From contig MEOK01000015.1 in NCBI GenBank assembly GCA_001769195.1, forward strand, positions 31,583-95,582: 64,000 nucleotides of DNA. Reading direction: 5' to 3'. Shown here piece after piece: positions 44,159 to 53,144 of this stretch (position 1 is the first letter of the stretch; each line of letters starts with the position of its first letter). The notes beneath the pieces were generated by a model that was not told the DNA's origin, did no database searches, and saw only the letters and a list, made by a program, of their open reading frames with translations. Position numbers and translations under genes: made by a program. The stretch comes from Bacteroidetes bacterium GWF2_40_14 (GTDB lineage: Bacteria > Bacteroidota > Bacteroidia > Bacteroidales > UBA932).

Positions 44159-45196
44159 CTATTTAATCTCAACAGGAAAGCCTCCATCCTGATTTTCTAC
44201 ATACCCTATGCGGTATAGAGGAAAGCCCTCTCTTGAGGCAATCTCCTCGAGCTGCGGAATACTTTGTGGTTCAACAGCAATGAGCAGTCCCCCGCTTGTC
44301 TGTGGGTCGCAAAGAAGTGCCTTCTGTTTATCTGTCAAAGGAGAGACTTTTGTGCCGTAACTGGCAAAATTTCTATGAGTACCACCAGGGATACAATTGT
44401 TTTCAATATAGAAATCGACACCTTCAATTTTGGGCACGTGGTCTGACTCTATAACAACCTTAAGACCACTTCCCTCTGCCATCTCAAGCGCATGGCCCAG
44501 TAAACCAAATCCTGTGACATCGGTTAGTGCCTTAACTCCTTCTATGTGTGCAATTTCTACTCCCGGTTTGTTAAGTGTGGTCATAAGCTGCAGAGCAACT
44601 GCCCTGTCTGCCTCCCTTACCATACCGAACTTTTCAGCAGAACTTACCAGGCCAATTCCAATAGGCTTAGTAAGAAAAAGCACACAACCATCGGTCGCAG
44701 TGTTGTTCTTCTTAATGTGACCACTATCTACTATGCCAGTTACTGCAAGACCGAAGATGGGGTCAGCACTGTTTATGCTATGTCCTCCGGCTAATGGAAT
44801 GTTTGCAAGGTCGCATACAAATCTGGCACCGGATATAACCTCTCCGGCAACTTCTGCAGGCAGCTTGTCCAGGGGCCATCCCAAAATGGCTATAGCCATT
44901 AAAGGCTCGCCTCCCATTGCATAGATATCAGAAATTGCATTTGTTGCAGATATTCTTCCAAAATTGAAAGGATCATCTACGATAGGAGTGAAGAAATCTG
45001 TAGTTGAGACAATTGCGCGGCCTCCTCCTATATCGAAGACAGCAGCGTCATCCTTACTGTCGTTCCCTACAAGAAGATTTTCAAAAACCTTACCGGAACG
45101 GCTATTTTTCAATATCTCCTCAAGATCCTTTGGAGAAATCTTGCACCCGCACCCTGCACCCGGGCTGAATTGTGTCAATCGAATAGTATCTGACAT
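44159..45196 (-). CDS. selD: Selenide, water dikinase (selenophosphate synthase)
   Basis: 345 residues, very close to the E. coli enzyme in sequence. The catalytic motif GAGCGCK has Cys16, Cys18 and Lys19; there is no in-frame TGA, so the enzyme uses cysteine. Also SSTDFFTPIVDDPF-type region (VSTTDFFTPIVDDPFNFGR), AGGHSI, ALTDVTGFGLLGH and LLCDPQTSGGLL. Makes selenophosphate from selenide and ATP. Together with selU next to it this supports 2-selenouridine in tRNA. The operon order is selU-dsrE-selD. Confidence 0.97.
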   Translation of the reverse strand: MSDTIRLTQFSPGAGCGCKISPKDLEEILKNSRSGKVFENLLVGNDSKDDAAVFDIGGGRAIVSTTDFFTPIVDDPFNFGRISATNAISDIYAMGGEPLMAIAILGWPLDKLPAEVAGEVISGARFVCDLANIPLAGGHSINSADPIFGLAVTGIVDSGHIKKNNTATDGCVLFLTKPIGIGLVSSAEKFGMVREADRAVALQLMTTLNKPGVEIAHIEGVKALTDVTGFGLLGHALEMAEGSGLKVVIESDHVPKIEGVDFYIENNCIPGGTHRNFASYGTKVSPLTDKQKALLCDPQTSGGLLIAVEPQSIPQLEEIASREGFPLYRIGYVENQDGGFPVEIK

Positions 45197-45218
45197 GTAC
45201 GAAATGAATTTTGAGGGT

Positions 45219-45575
45219 TTAAAGATTTATAAGCTTTGTACTATTATGCTGAATGTCGACAATATCTAGCATTGTGCCGACCGAACCAACCTTCACTTTG
45301 TCGAGCATGTTGTTGAATACCAGACATGTCTTGCAGATGATTATTTTTGTGCCTTTTGCTTCCAGAGCCTTCAACTCATCAATAATGTGTGAACCTTCGC
45401 ACGTTAGTTTTACACCATCTCCGTAAAAACAGATGTATGCAGGAAATCTCTCCTCGTCGTGAATTAGTGTAAGGTAATTCTTAACCAGTATATGGCTAAG
45501 TTCCAATGAAGCATCACCCATGCCGTTACGGTTTATGATGACTGCAATTTTACTGTTAATCTCCTTTATGCTCAT
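45219..45575 (-). CDS. DsrE-family protein (selenium-linked)
   Basis: 118 residues of the DsrE/DsrF-like fold: AVIINRNGMGDASLELSHIL at the start, ICFYGDGVKLTCEGSHIID in the middle, and Cys residues in CKTCLVFNNM. YedF proteins of the selenium pathway carry an N-terminal TusA domain plus a DsrE domain. This one has only the DsrE part. It lies between selU and selD, with gaps of six and 22 bases, so a role in Se/S transfer to SelD or SelU is likely but inferred. Confidence 0.75.
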   Translation of the reverse strand: MSIKEINSKIAVIINRNGMGDASLELSHILVKNYLTLIHDEERFPAYICFYGDGVKLTCEGSHIIDELKALEAKGTKIIICKTCLVFNNMLDKVKVGSVGTMLDIVDIQHNSTKLINL

Positions 45576-45581
45576 AAAATA

Positions 45582-46619
45582 TTAAAAATCTAAAACGGAT
45601 GATATTGATTTAAGTTCGGTCACGGCTGAGGAACTGTCAAGTGTATTTACCTCTATGTGAGGCAAAAGAGTCTGATTCTCTCCAAATCTGGTAACAAGCT
45701 GGTTGCCGTAGGCGGCATCATAATAGTTGAGGCAGATTCTTGCTGCTGCATCACGGTCACCATTAAGGCAGGCTTCAACAGCAAACTTACACTTGTCAAA
45801 GCCCAGTCTCTTTTCAATTTTCTTGATTGATGCAATCAGCCCATCAGTATCGAAGCAGGAGTAATCACGCATCAAGCGGCAGAGACGTATTTCGTAAGAG
45901 GTGTCTACCCGTATAAGCTTTGCCGACCTCATCTGGTTCCATAAACCCTGGGGAATGGTTACTTTACCCACATTCCTGCTCTCGTCCTCCAGCCATAGAA
46001 TCTTGTCTCTGTCTAACCTCCGTAATTCTGCGCTAAGAGTATTTTCAAACTGTTCAGATGAGGGCTGAATCCCCTGACCAAGCGCACCAAAGGCAGAGCC
46101 TTTATGATTCGATAATCCCTCAAGGTCAACAACTTGTTCTCCGGCTTCCTTAAGTGCAGATAGTATCTCAGTTTTACCTGAGCCGGTGTATCCTCCTAAG
46201 AGTAGAATTTTGTAAGGCAAATCGAAGGATTCGAGTACATGATTCCTGTAAGCCTTGTAGCCATCCTTTAGCAAAGAGCAATTTATTCCTACAGTCTCCA
46301 GTAGCCATGCCATTGCAGAGGAGCGCATTCCTCCCCTCCAGCAATGAATCAGCAACTCATCGCTATTGAGTTTTAGTGCGAATTTTGTAAAATCCTTAAG
46401 CTTGGGGCCGACAAATTCCAACCCCTTCTGTACTGCCTGAACCCTTCCCCTCTGTTTGTAGATAGTGCCAACCTCTGCCCGCTCTTCATTTGAAAAGAGG
46501 GGTAAAGCAAGAGCCCCGGGGATATGAGCATGCTCATATTCACCCGGGGATCTGACATCTATAATTGGTAGAGAATTACCTCTCTTTAAAAATTCTGCTA
46601 CTGAAATAATCTTTGGCAT
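45582..46619 (-). CDS. selU: tRNA 2-selenouridine synthase SelU (MnmH)
   Basis: About 345 residues from the ATG at 46619. N-terminal rhodanese domain with DVRSPGEYEHAHIPGA and active-site Cys93 in CWRGGMRS, then a P-loop domain with GGYTGSGKT (about 142-150). SelU first geranylates 2-thiouridine at the wobble position and then replaces the group with selenium from selenophosphate (established in E. coli). A -7 box TACTTTTG (minus) lies at 46637-46644, so this is the first gene of the operon. Confidence 0.95.
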   Translation of the reverse strand: MPKIISVAEFLKRGNSLPIIDVRSPGEYEHAHIPGALALPLFSNEERAEVGTIYKQRGRVQAVQKGLEFVGPKLKDFTKFALKLNSDELLIHCWRGGMRSSAMAWLLETVGINCSLLKDGYKAYRNHVLESFDLPYKILLLGGYTGSGKTEILSALKEAGEQVVDLEGLSNHKGSAFGALGQGIQPSSEQFENTLSAELRRLDRDKILWLEDESRNVGKVTIPQGLWNQMRSAKLIRVDTSYEIRLCRLMRDYSCFDTDGLIASIKKIEKRLGFDKCKFAVEACLNGDRDAAARICLNYYDAAYGNQLVTRFGENQTLLPHIEVNTLDSSSAVTELKSISSVLDF

Positions 46620-46636
46620 AGTCAATTTTCCCTATG

Positions 46637-46644
46637 CAAAAGTA
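46637..46644 (-). promoter_or_regulatory. -7 box for the selU operon
   Basis: On the minus strand TACTTTTG fits TAnnTTTG; the selU start codon is 18 bases further. No -33 element recognised. Confidence 0.55.
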
Positions 46645-46654
46645 CTCTTTTTTT

Positions 46655-48025
46655 CTAGAAATTGAATCTAAGGCCCAAAGAAGGGAGCAACGCTGTTGTT
46701 TTGTAGTCACCCTGAAAAGCTGTCATTGGAGCTGTCTGAGGCAGTGCACCACGTGTTTTTGCTCCGTTCAGATACTGGAACCCCAGATCAATCGCAAATT
46801 TCTTTACAGGCTGCAGGGTAAGACCTGCAGTAAGGCTGATTTTATTAGCTCCGGGACCATCAGGACTATAATAAGCCTTGTCCACAGGAGTGGAGTCGTA
46901 GATAAAGCCCAGTCTGAAAGTCATTTTGTCACAAGCTTTGTACTCACCACCAACTCTGTAAATCATTGAATTTTTGTAATTCTTAAAAGATTTTGAGGTC
47001 ATGTGAGTAAACTTGATGATAAGAGAATCATATGCTTTCCATCCTACATATTGCAACTCTGCAGAGAGAAGAAGTTTTTTGGTTGCCTTGTAAGCAACAC
47101 CAACATTAAGGTTAGATGGTACAGGAAGAGAAGCGTCGAAAGCCTTTCCATCAAGCGATACTGCACCTGCGATTGAAGGGTTGTACAGTGGATTTGAAGT
47201 AGCCGGAGGTGTGGCAAGGGTTGTTATGAGTGTTTTAAGTTCAGGAGTGGCATAACTCAAGGTTGTAGAACCCTCCTTTACATCAAGCATAACTTTTGAC
47301 CTGTATGATATACCAAAACTCCATTTTTCATTTGGACTGTAAAGAATACCCACATTGAATCCAAAAGATGCACCTGCCTTGCCTGTAAGATTTGCAGAAA
47401 TTGGAGTGATACCGTCAGCACTTCTGATGATAGCTTTATATGCATTAGGGAAAACAGGGCTTGCCAGGTATCCGTTAAGTCCGCCAACAGGCAGAAGACC
47501 TTTGTTCAACTCAAAGCTTCCGAAATCGACCATAAGGCCCGCTCCAATGCTGAACTTCTCGCTGAACTTATAGGATATGGTAGGTTGTACAGAATATGCT
47601 TTAAGAGAAATATTCTGAACCAGATGAGAGCCTCTCCAGTTATCGGGCCAGCTTAGGCTGTTTCCAGCAGGGTTGGTAATGCTTACGCCAGCAAAGAACT
47701 TGTCTGACAACTTAAACCCAAAATAACCGTAAATGGGCGTTCCCATTGGATTGTGTGTATCTGTGGTCCAGGTGCCGGCAATGTCGGTATAAGATACTTT
47801 CGAAAAGATAGCTGTCATACCAAGAGACACATCTATCTTACTATTCATGAATGAAAGACCTGCAGGATTGAAGAGCATACTCTCCCCTCCGAGTTTGAGA
47901 GCCGTTCCCAAATGACCCATACCTAACTGGCGGGTACTTTGCGAATTGATTTGATAACCCTCTGCCATAAGGCTTAGACCAACAAGGTTGGCCAACAGAA
48001 ATAGTGAAAATTTTCTTAGTTTCAT
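46655..48025 (-). CDS. OmpP1/FadL-family outer-membrane transporter
   Basis: 456 residues with signal peptide (1-22). The mature N-terminus GYQINSQSTRQLGMGHLGTA and ESMLFNPAGLSFM match OmpP1/FadL proteins, where this region forms the hatch of a 14-strand barrel for uptake of hydrophobic molecules. The C-terminus ends LRFNF, a typical barrel end. Substrate unknown. The promoter candidate at 48048-48081 suggests its own transcript; selU starts just downstream of its stop under a separate promoter. Confidence 0.9.
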   Translation of the reverse strand: MKLRKFSLFLLANLVGLSLMAEGYQINSQSTRQLGMGHLGTALKLGGESMLFNPAGLSFMNSKIDVSLGMTAIFSKVSYTDIAGTWTTDTHNPMGTPIYGYFGFKLSDKFFAGVSITNPAGNSLSWPDNWRGSHLVQNISLKAYSVQPTISYKFSEKFSIGAGLMVDFGSFELNKGLLPVGGLNGYLASPVFPNAYKAIIRSADGITPISANLTGKAGASFGFNVGILYSPNEKWSFGISYRSKVMLDVKEGSTTLSYATPELKTLITTLATPPATSNPLYNPSIAGAVSLDGKAFDASLPVPSNLNVGVAYKATKKLLLSAELQYVGWKAYDSLIIKFTHMTSKSFKNYKNSMIYRVGGEYKACDKMTFRLGFIYDSTPVDKAYYSPDGPGANKISLTAGLTLQPVKKFAIDLGFQYLNGAKTRGALPQTAPMTAFQGDYKTTALLPSLGLRFNF

Positions 48026-48047
48026 TTTTATTCGTTTTATAAGTGAG

Positions 48048-48081
48048 CAAATCTAAAAATTTTTGATTATTCTATACCAAA
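48048..48081 (-). promoter_or_regulatory. Promoter of the OmpP1/FadL gene
   Basis: On the minus strand TTTG (48081-48078) and TAGATTTG (48055-48048) are separated by 22 bases, fitting the Bacteroidetes consensus with a slightly long spacer. Confidence 0.55.
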
Positions 48082-48119
48082 ATCAGGGTCAAATTTACAA
48101 AGAACAGATATATAGCAAG

Positions 48120-48164
48120 ATATAACTATACTACGCACCCTTGTATAGTGTAGTATAGTTATAT
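48120..48164. terminator. Perfect 15-bp hairpin after the peptidase gene
   Basis: ATATAACTATACTAC (48120-48134) and GTAGTATAGTTATAT (48150-48164) pair fully with a 15-base loop. It begins six bases past the stop of the DPP-IV-type gene. No T-run follows on that strand, so it may be a processing or stabilising hairpin rather than an intrinsic terminator. Confidence 0.5.
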
Positions 48165-48169
48165 ATACA

Positions 48170-50608
48170 TTAGTTGTTATTTAGTTGAGATATGTCGGTC
48201 TCATCTCTGTAATCGCCAATCAGATATTGATTAAAATAGTCAGATGACCTCCAGAAGAAGTATTCTGCCATCTCTCCAAAGCTGTGCCTCTGACCAGGCA
48301 GCAGAATCATATCGAACCTCTTGTTTGCACGGATGAGTGCATTTACCATACGAAGCGTATTGCCAGGATGGACATTGTTGTCTATATCTCCACTGGATAG
48401 CAGAAGACGCCCCTTAAGGTTCTTGGCTATTGCAGAGTTCTTGTCTATGCTGTACTTGAAGGTAGTATCTCCCTTTTCTGATATTGACTCAAGGATCCCG
48501 TGATGTTGTTCGCTCCACCATCTGTTGTAAATGTTATTCTCGTGGTTCCCGGCAGATGAAACAGCAACCTTGAAGAAATCGGGGTAAACAAGCATCGCTG
48601 CTGTTGACATAAAACCACCGCCTGAATGGCCATGAATTCCTACCTTATGAATGTTTATGAAGGGATGTTTTGCAGCCAATTGTTCAATTGCCATTTTTTT
48701 GTCTTCCAGACCATAGTCCCTCAGATTACCATAACCAAAGTTATGATACCACTTTGAACGTGAAGGGTGACCTCCGCGGTTTCCTACAGTTATGACAATA
48801 TAGCCGAACTGAGCAAGACGGTCAACTCTGTCCATGCCCTTGGCCCATGATGCATTTACAGCCTCTGTCTGTGGGCCGGGATATACATACTCAATTATTG
48901 GATAGAGCTTGGTTGAATCGAAGTCGAAAGGTTTGTACATTACCCCGTAAAGATCTGTAACACCGTCACCGGCCTTCACTTTGAACAATTCCGGGAACTT
49001 GTATCCGGCTGCAAAAAGAAGTCTTAAGTCTGTTGTTTCAAGGTCAAGAATTTTACGTCCCGTGTTGTCGAATAGGGCAGTCTTTGGCTGAGTGTTCACT
49101 CTTGAGAAGTTGTCGACAAAGTATTTTCCATTGTCAGAACTGACAGTTTCGTGGTTGAAATCACCTGAGTTAAGAAGCTTCAGGTTGCTACCGTCCATGT
49201 TTACCCTGTAAAGGTGTGTGTAATAAGGGTTTTCGCCAGCCTCTTTTGCATTGGCAGTAAAATAGATGACCCTTTGTGCCTGATCTATTGCTACAACGTC
49301 TTCTACATGGTATTCACCAGAAGTAATTGGATTCTTTAGTTTCCCGTTCTCGTCATAGAGATAAAGATGAGCCCAGCCGCTTCTTTCTGACCATTGAATG
49401 AACTCCTTTCCGTCGTTCACCAGTTTAATGGACCTGGATTCTACATAAGTGTTCATGCGCTCCTCAACAAGAGTTTTCAATGTGTCTGCAGCTATTTCTG
49501 CAATACAAACGTCAATTTTTTTGAGATCTCTGCTTGCTCTCGAAACATAGAACTTTTGTGCGTTTCCAAGCCAGATGTTATGGTTATAGTCGTTGCTCAT
49601 ATCCTTTTGCAAAACAGGAGTGGTGCTTATTCTCAGCTCCTGATCCTTGAACCTTGCGCTCTTTATCTCTTTGTACTTTTTGCTCTCAATATTGAACAGA
49701 TAGAGATGTCTGACAGGCGACTCTGTTTCGCCCGGCATCTGATACTTGTAGGATTCCAGTTTAGGGCGGGGTTCTGCAAGAACGTCTATAACCCATAAAT
49801 CCTTTACCTTAGAGTTGTCTGTACGGATAAATGCGAAGTTTTTTGAGTCAGGTGACCACGTAATATTGGCCCCTGTCCTCTTCTTCTTATCCTTTTCTGA
49901 TGCATTTGCGTCTGACTCACCCGAACCGAATCCGAAATCTTTCGTACCCTCTGTTGTAAGCTGTTGTTCAACTATAGTTGAGTCGTCTTCATCTTTTCTT
50001 GCCTTCTCAAGGTTCTCCATATCCATGGAGTAAAGGTTGAAGTTTCTGGAGAAAACGACATATTTCTTATCGGGTGAGATACTTGCCCATCTTGGGTAAG
50101 GTTTATCTGCTTTGTAGTCTTTAATTTCTGTAAGGGTGTTACTCTGGATATCGTATTCAAAACCGTGAACTTTTTTCTCTTTTTTTGGTTTTTTGGTTTT
50201 TTCGTCCTTTACTGTTGTATCTGCGGTACTCTTTATCTCAAAGGTGAACTTCTTGTCGTCCACAAGCTTGAGCTTAGTGATAGGGATGTTTTGTGCATCA
50301 AAAGGGTCCTTCACAATCTCAGTAAGCTGAGCTGCCAGTTTTGCTTTGTCGAAGATTTGCCTTTTTGCGCCGGTGGCAGGGTCGGCAATATAATAGAATG
50401 TTCCGTCCGGAGTCTGATATGTGTACCAGAACTTATCGGAGTTCTTGAACCATTTTGGCTGCACATTTGTGGAGAAGACCATTTTTGCAACTTTTTTGGG
50501 GGAAAATCTTGCTGCCAGATCGTAATTGGCAGTTGTGACCGGTGTCTGTTGCGCTATGGCAATGACTCCGGAGAGGATTAGCGTTAAAAGGAATACGACT
50601 CTTTTCAT
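48170..50608 (-). CDS. S9 family prolyl-oligopeptidase / dipeptidyl-peptidase IV-like protein
   Basis: 812 residues with signal peptide (1-19). N-terminal beta-propeller (DPP-IV N-terminal domain, about residues 90-540) and C-terminal alpha/beta-hydrolase domain. Catalytic Ser in GHSGGG near residue 660, Asp in SSGDIDNNVHPGN and His in GQRHSFG. Likely periplasmic, removing dipeptides from peptides; Bacteroidetes use such enzymes in protein nutrition. The propeller has a Lys/Glu-rich low-complexity stretch (DEKTKKPKKEKKVHG). Confidence 0.92.
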   Translation of the reverse strand: MKRVVFLLTLILSGVIAIAQQTPVTTANYDLAARFSPKKVAKMVFSTNVQPKWFKNSDKFWYTYQTPDGTFYYIADPATGAKRQIFDKAKLAAQLTEIVKDPFDAQNIPITKLKLVDDKKFTFEIKSTADTTVKDEKTKKPKKEKKVHGFEYDIQSNTLTEIKDYKADKPYPRWASISPDKKYVVFSRNFNLYSMDMENLEKARKDEDDSTIVEQQLTTEGTKDFGFGSGESDANASEKDKKKRTGANITWSPDSKNFAFIRTDNSKVKDLWVIDVLAEPRPKLESYKYQMPGETESPVRHLYLFNIESKKYKEIKSARFKDQELRISTTPVLQKDMSNDYNHNIWLGNAQKFYVSRASRDLKKIDVCIAEIAADTLKTLVEERMNTYVESRSIKLVNDGKEFIQWSERSGWAHLYLYDENGKLKNPITSGEYHVEDVVAIDQAQRVIYFTANAKEAGENPYYTHLYRVNMDGSNLKLLNSGDFNHETVSSDNGKYFVDNFSRVNTQPKTALFDNTGRKILDLETTDLRLLFAAGYKFPELFKVKAGDGVTDLYGVMYKPFDFDSTKLYPIIEYVYPGPQTEAVNASWAKGMDRVDRLAQFGYIVITVGNRGGHPSRSKWYHNFGYGNLRDYGLEDKKMAIEQLAAKHPFINIHKVGIHGHSGGGFMSTAAMLVYPDFFKVAVSSAGNHENNIYNRWWSEQHHGILESISEKGDTTFKYSIDKNSAIAKNLKGRLLLSSGDIDNNVHPGNTLRMVNALIRANKRFDMILLPGQRHSFGEMAEYFFWRSSDYFNQYLIGDYRDETDISQLNNN

Positions 50609-50646
50609 TATTGATTATTTTAAAATTGTTGATATATTCTGATATG

Positions 50647-51144
50647 TTATAATCTTTTTGGCCATTCACCCACCTCCAGGTCGTGCAGGGCGCCACCTTC
50701 TACCTTGAACCTTATTGCAGTTCTTACAACATGGAACCCCTCTATGCCTGCGGCACCGGGGTTAATGCAGATAAGATTGTTGTGTCTGTCGTTTATTACT
50801 TTGAGTATGTGCGAGTGTCCGCAGATAAAGACATCCGGCTTGTGGGCCGTTATAAATTGAAGTGCCTTATAGTCATATCTGCCCGGATATCCTCCAATGT
50901 GCATCATCAGAAACCTCATGCCCTCCAGCTCAAAGTTCTGGATATAGGGATGTATCAGCCTTATTTCATGGCCATCGCAGTTTCCGTAAACACCCCTAAG
51001 TGGTTTAAAGGAGGATATTTTATCGGACACCTCCAAGCTGCCGAAATCACCAGCGTGCCAGACCTCGTCGGTATCTTTTAAAAATTCCTTAAGATTGTCG
51101 TCAAAGAGTGTATGAGTATCAGATAAAAGCCCTATGTATGCCAT
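50647..51144 (-). CDS. YfcE/MJ0936-family metallophosphoesterase
   Basis: 165 residues, a typical size. Metal-binding residues are all present: SDTH, HAGDFG, YGNCDGHE, MHIGGYPG and CGHSHI. Members are phosphodiesterases with broad in vitro activity. The physiological substrate is unknown. It follows the acyltransferase-like gene by 15 bases, probably in one transcript. Confidence 0.92.
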   Translation of the reverse strand: MAYIGLLSDTHTLFDDNLKEFLKDTDEVWHAGDFGSLEVSDKISSFKPLRGVYGNCDGHEIRLIHPYIQNFELEGMRFLMMHIGGYPGRYDYKALQFITAHKPDVFICGHSHILKVINDRHNNLICINPGAAGIEGFHVVRTAIRFKVEGGALHDLEVGEWPKRL

Positions 51145-51159
51145 TATTAAGACTTTATA

Positions 51160-52350
51160 TTATAGCTTTATGACAATTTTTTTCTTGTAGAGGAAAATTG
51201 CCATAGCTGTAAATATTGCCACATAGCAAACTGCATACATAAGTGATCCCCATTCATTATGCCCGAGCAGAGGGACGCACAGATGCTGATATGCCCATGA
51301 TGCTGCCGATGTTGTAACCTCTTTTGTGGTTCCGTCGTCCTGTATTATTACCGTTGTCCATTTTATTATCCTGCCCAATGTTTTTGCAAAGATTCCGGCC
51401 ATTACAAAAGCGAAAAGAGGATTCAGGCCAAGTGCCTTGAATGGGAAGAAGAACTTCTCCTTGCCCTTTATATCTATCAGGTAAATGAAAAATGCAAGCA
51501 TAAGTATTGACCATCCACCTGCATAAAAAACATATGAAGGGGTCCATAATGGTTTGTTGATAGGGATGAAGGTATTCAATACAAGAGCGACAGCCAGTGA
51601 AACAAGGCCTATTGTGTAAAGTGTTCCCACAGCATCAATTTTTTGTTCACTCTTGCGGATTATGCTGCCGATTAGGTATCCCAGAAGAACTGTGGCAGAG
51701 CCCGACAATACGCCCAGAATGCCTTCGGGTTCGAAAGGAACTCCAAAACCATGATATATATGGTTGTCGCCAATAAGCGAAACATCAATAGACCCGGAAA
51801 TATTGCCCATTATTGAGAAAGGACTCTCTGTGCCGAATGTCACAAGTATGAGCCAATGAAGAAACATGAGTACTCCCATGCCAACCATCATTTTTGCCGG
51901 TTTATGAAGCCAAAGGGCTAAAATTCCACCAACAAGATAACACATTGCAATTCTCTGGAGCACGCCTAAAATCCTTATATGGTTCAGATATTCCAGATAG
52001 TTTGCACCCCAGCTCATTGCAGGGTCGGGCGATGTAGGATAAAAAGGAAATGCATTAAGGGCAAGACCGGTAAGAAAGATAAAAAATGCTCTTTTAATGA
52101 TTTTCTTTAAGGAATTTGCATTAAGAGAGTCGTTGTACTTTGCAAAAGCGAATGAAAGAGCTGCTCCTACAATGAACAGGAAAAACGGAAATACAAGATC
52201 TGTAGGAGTACATCCACTCCAGGCGGCATGTTTCAAAGGAGGGAAGATTTTCCCCCAGGAGCCGGGATTGTTTACCAGTATCATACCGGCAATAGTCATC
52301 CCCCTTAGCACATCAAGTGCTGTGTACCTGTTTGTGATGGCGGTTTTCAT
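51160..52350 (-). CDS. Membrane acyltransferase of the HGSNAT/NagX (DUF5009) type
   Basis: About 396 residues from the ATG at 52350 (MKTAITNRYTALDVLRGMT); the longer frame overlaps the promoter side of rsmE and lacks family similarity. About ten to eleven transmembrane helices. The RYTALDVLRGMTIAGMILVN opening and WSGCTPTDLVFPFFLFIVG box are those of bacterial relatives of heparan-alpha-glucosaminide N-acetyltransferase. Likely an inner-membrane transacylase for amino sugars, substrate unproven. Precedes the phosphoesterase gene and is divergent from rsmE. Confidence 0.87.
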   Translation of the reverse strand: MKTAITNRYTALDVLRGMTIAGMILVNNPGSWGKIFPPLKHAAWSGCTPTDLVFPFFLFIVGAALSFAFAKYNDSLNANSLKKIIKRAFFIFLTGLALNAFPFYPTSPDPAMSWGANYLEYLNHIRILGVLQRIAMCYLVGGILALWLHKPAKMMVGMGVLMFLHWLILVTFGTESPFSIMGNISGSIDVSLIGDNHIYHGFGVPFEPEGILGVLSGSATVLLGYLIGSIIRKSEQKIDAVGTLYTIGLVSLAVALVLNTFIPINKPLWTPSYVFYAGGWSILMLAFFIYLIDIKGKEKFFFPFKALGLNPLFAFVMAGIFAKTLGRIIKWTTVIIQDDGTTKEVTTSAASWAYQHLCVPLLGHNEWGSLMYAVCYVAIFTAMAIFLYKKKIVIKL

Positions 52351-52392
52351 AACTAAGTTTAAGTGATTGCAGACAAAAATAACCTTTTTATG

Positions 52393-52400
52393 TATATTTG
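52393..52400 (+). promoter_or_regulatory. -7 box for rsmE
   Basis: TATATTTG fits TAnnTTTG and lies only nine bases before the rsmE start at 52409, so the transcript would be almost leaderless. Confidence 0.45.
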
Positions 52401-52408
52401 TATTATAT

Positions 52409-53143
52409 ATGGAACTCTTTTTTACAAATAATATTTCGGGCTCAGAAGCCATACTCGATCCGGAGGAATCTAAACATTGCATTAAGGTGCTTAGATACAA
52501 GAGGGGAGACGAGATAAGCTTTATAGACGGCAAAGGTGGCCTATACAAGGGAGAGATAACAGATACTTCTGGCAAGACATGTAAAATAAAAATTAAGGAG
52601 AGTATTCAGAAGTATATGGCAAGGGGCTATTTCCTGCATATGGCTGTAGCGCCAACCAAGAATCTGGAGAGATATGAGTGGTTCATGGAGAAGGCAACAG
52701 AGCTGGGAATGGATGAATTGACTCCAATAATCGGAGATCATTCGGAGAGAAAGGTGTTCAAACCGGAGAGAGGGGAGAGGATCCTGCTCTCCGCAACCAA
52801 ACAGTCACTAAAGGCGTGCGTACCCGTACTAAACCCGATGACCACAGCAAAGAAGTTCATAATGGATTCTGCTGGTTTTAACGGAATAAAACTAATTGCC
52901 CACTGTAACGAGGGGAGCAGAACAGACCTTGTGAGATATCTGGAATACAACGTACCTGCAGAAAAGGGAGAGAGGAGGTTTCTTATTCTTATTGGGCCGG
53001 AGGGTGATTTTTCGGCAGATGAGGTTGCTCTTGCAGTATCTCACGGATTTTTGCCGATAACTTTGGGAGAATCACGTTTGAGAACAGAAACGGCCGCTCT
53101 CACGACCGTTGCTGCAATATATTTTCTGGGGAACCACAGATAG
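52409..53143 (+). CDS. rsmE: 16S rRNA m3U1498 methyltransferase RsmE
   Basis: About 244 residues from the ATG at 52409 (MELFFTNNISGS). N-terminal PUA-like domain (HCIKVLRYKRGDEISFIDGK) and C-terminal SPOUT knot domain with LIGPEGDFSADEVALAVSHG and LGESRLRTETAALTTVAAIY, both diagnostic. Methylates U1498 in the decoding region of 16S rRNA. Ends one base before the convergent tsaC gene. Confidence 0.95.
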   Translation: MELFFTNNISGSEAILDPEESKHCIKVLRYKRGDEISFIDGKGGLYKGEITDTSGKTCKIKIKESIQKYMARGYFLHMAVAPTKNLERYEWFMEKATELGMDELTPIIGDHSERKVFKPERGERILLSATKQSLKACVPVLNPMTTAKKFIMDSAGFNGIKLIAHCNEGSRTDLVRYLEYNVPAEKGERRFLILIGPEGDFSADEVALAVSHGFLPITLGESRLRTETAALTTVAAIYFLGNHR

Positions 53144-53144
53144 G

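Noticed and set aside
45129..45196. SelD as a selenocysteine-containing enzyme
   Set aside because: The catalytic position is encoded by a Cys codon (GAGCGCK), and the frame from ATG to stop has no internal TGA.
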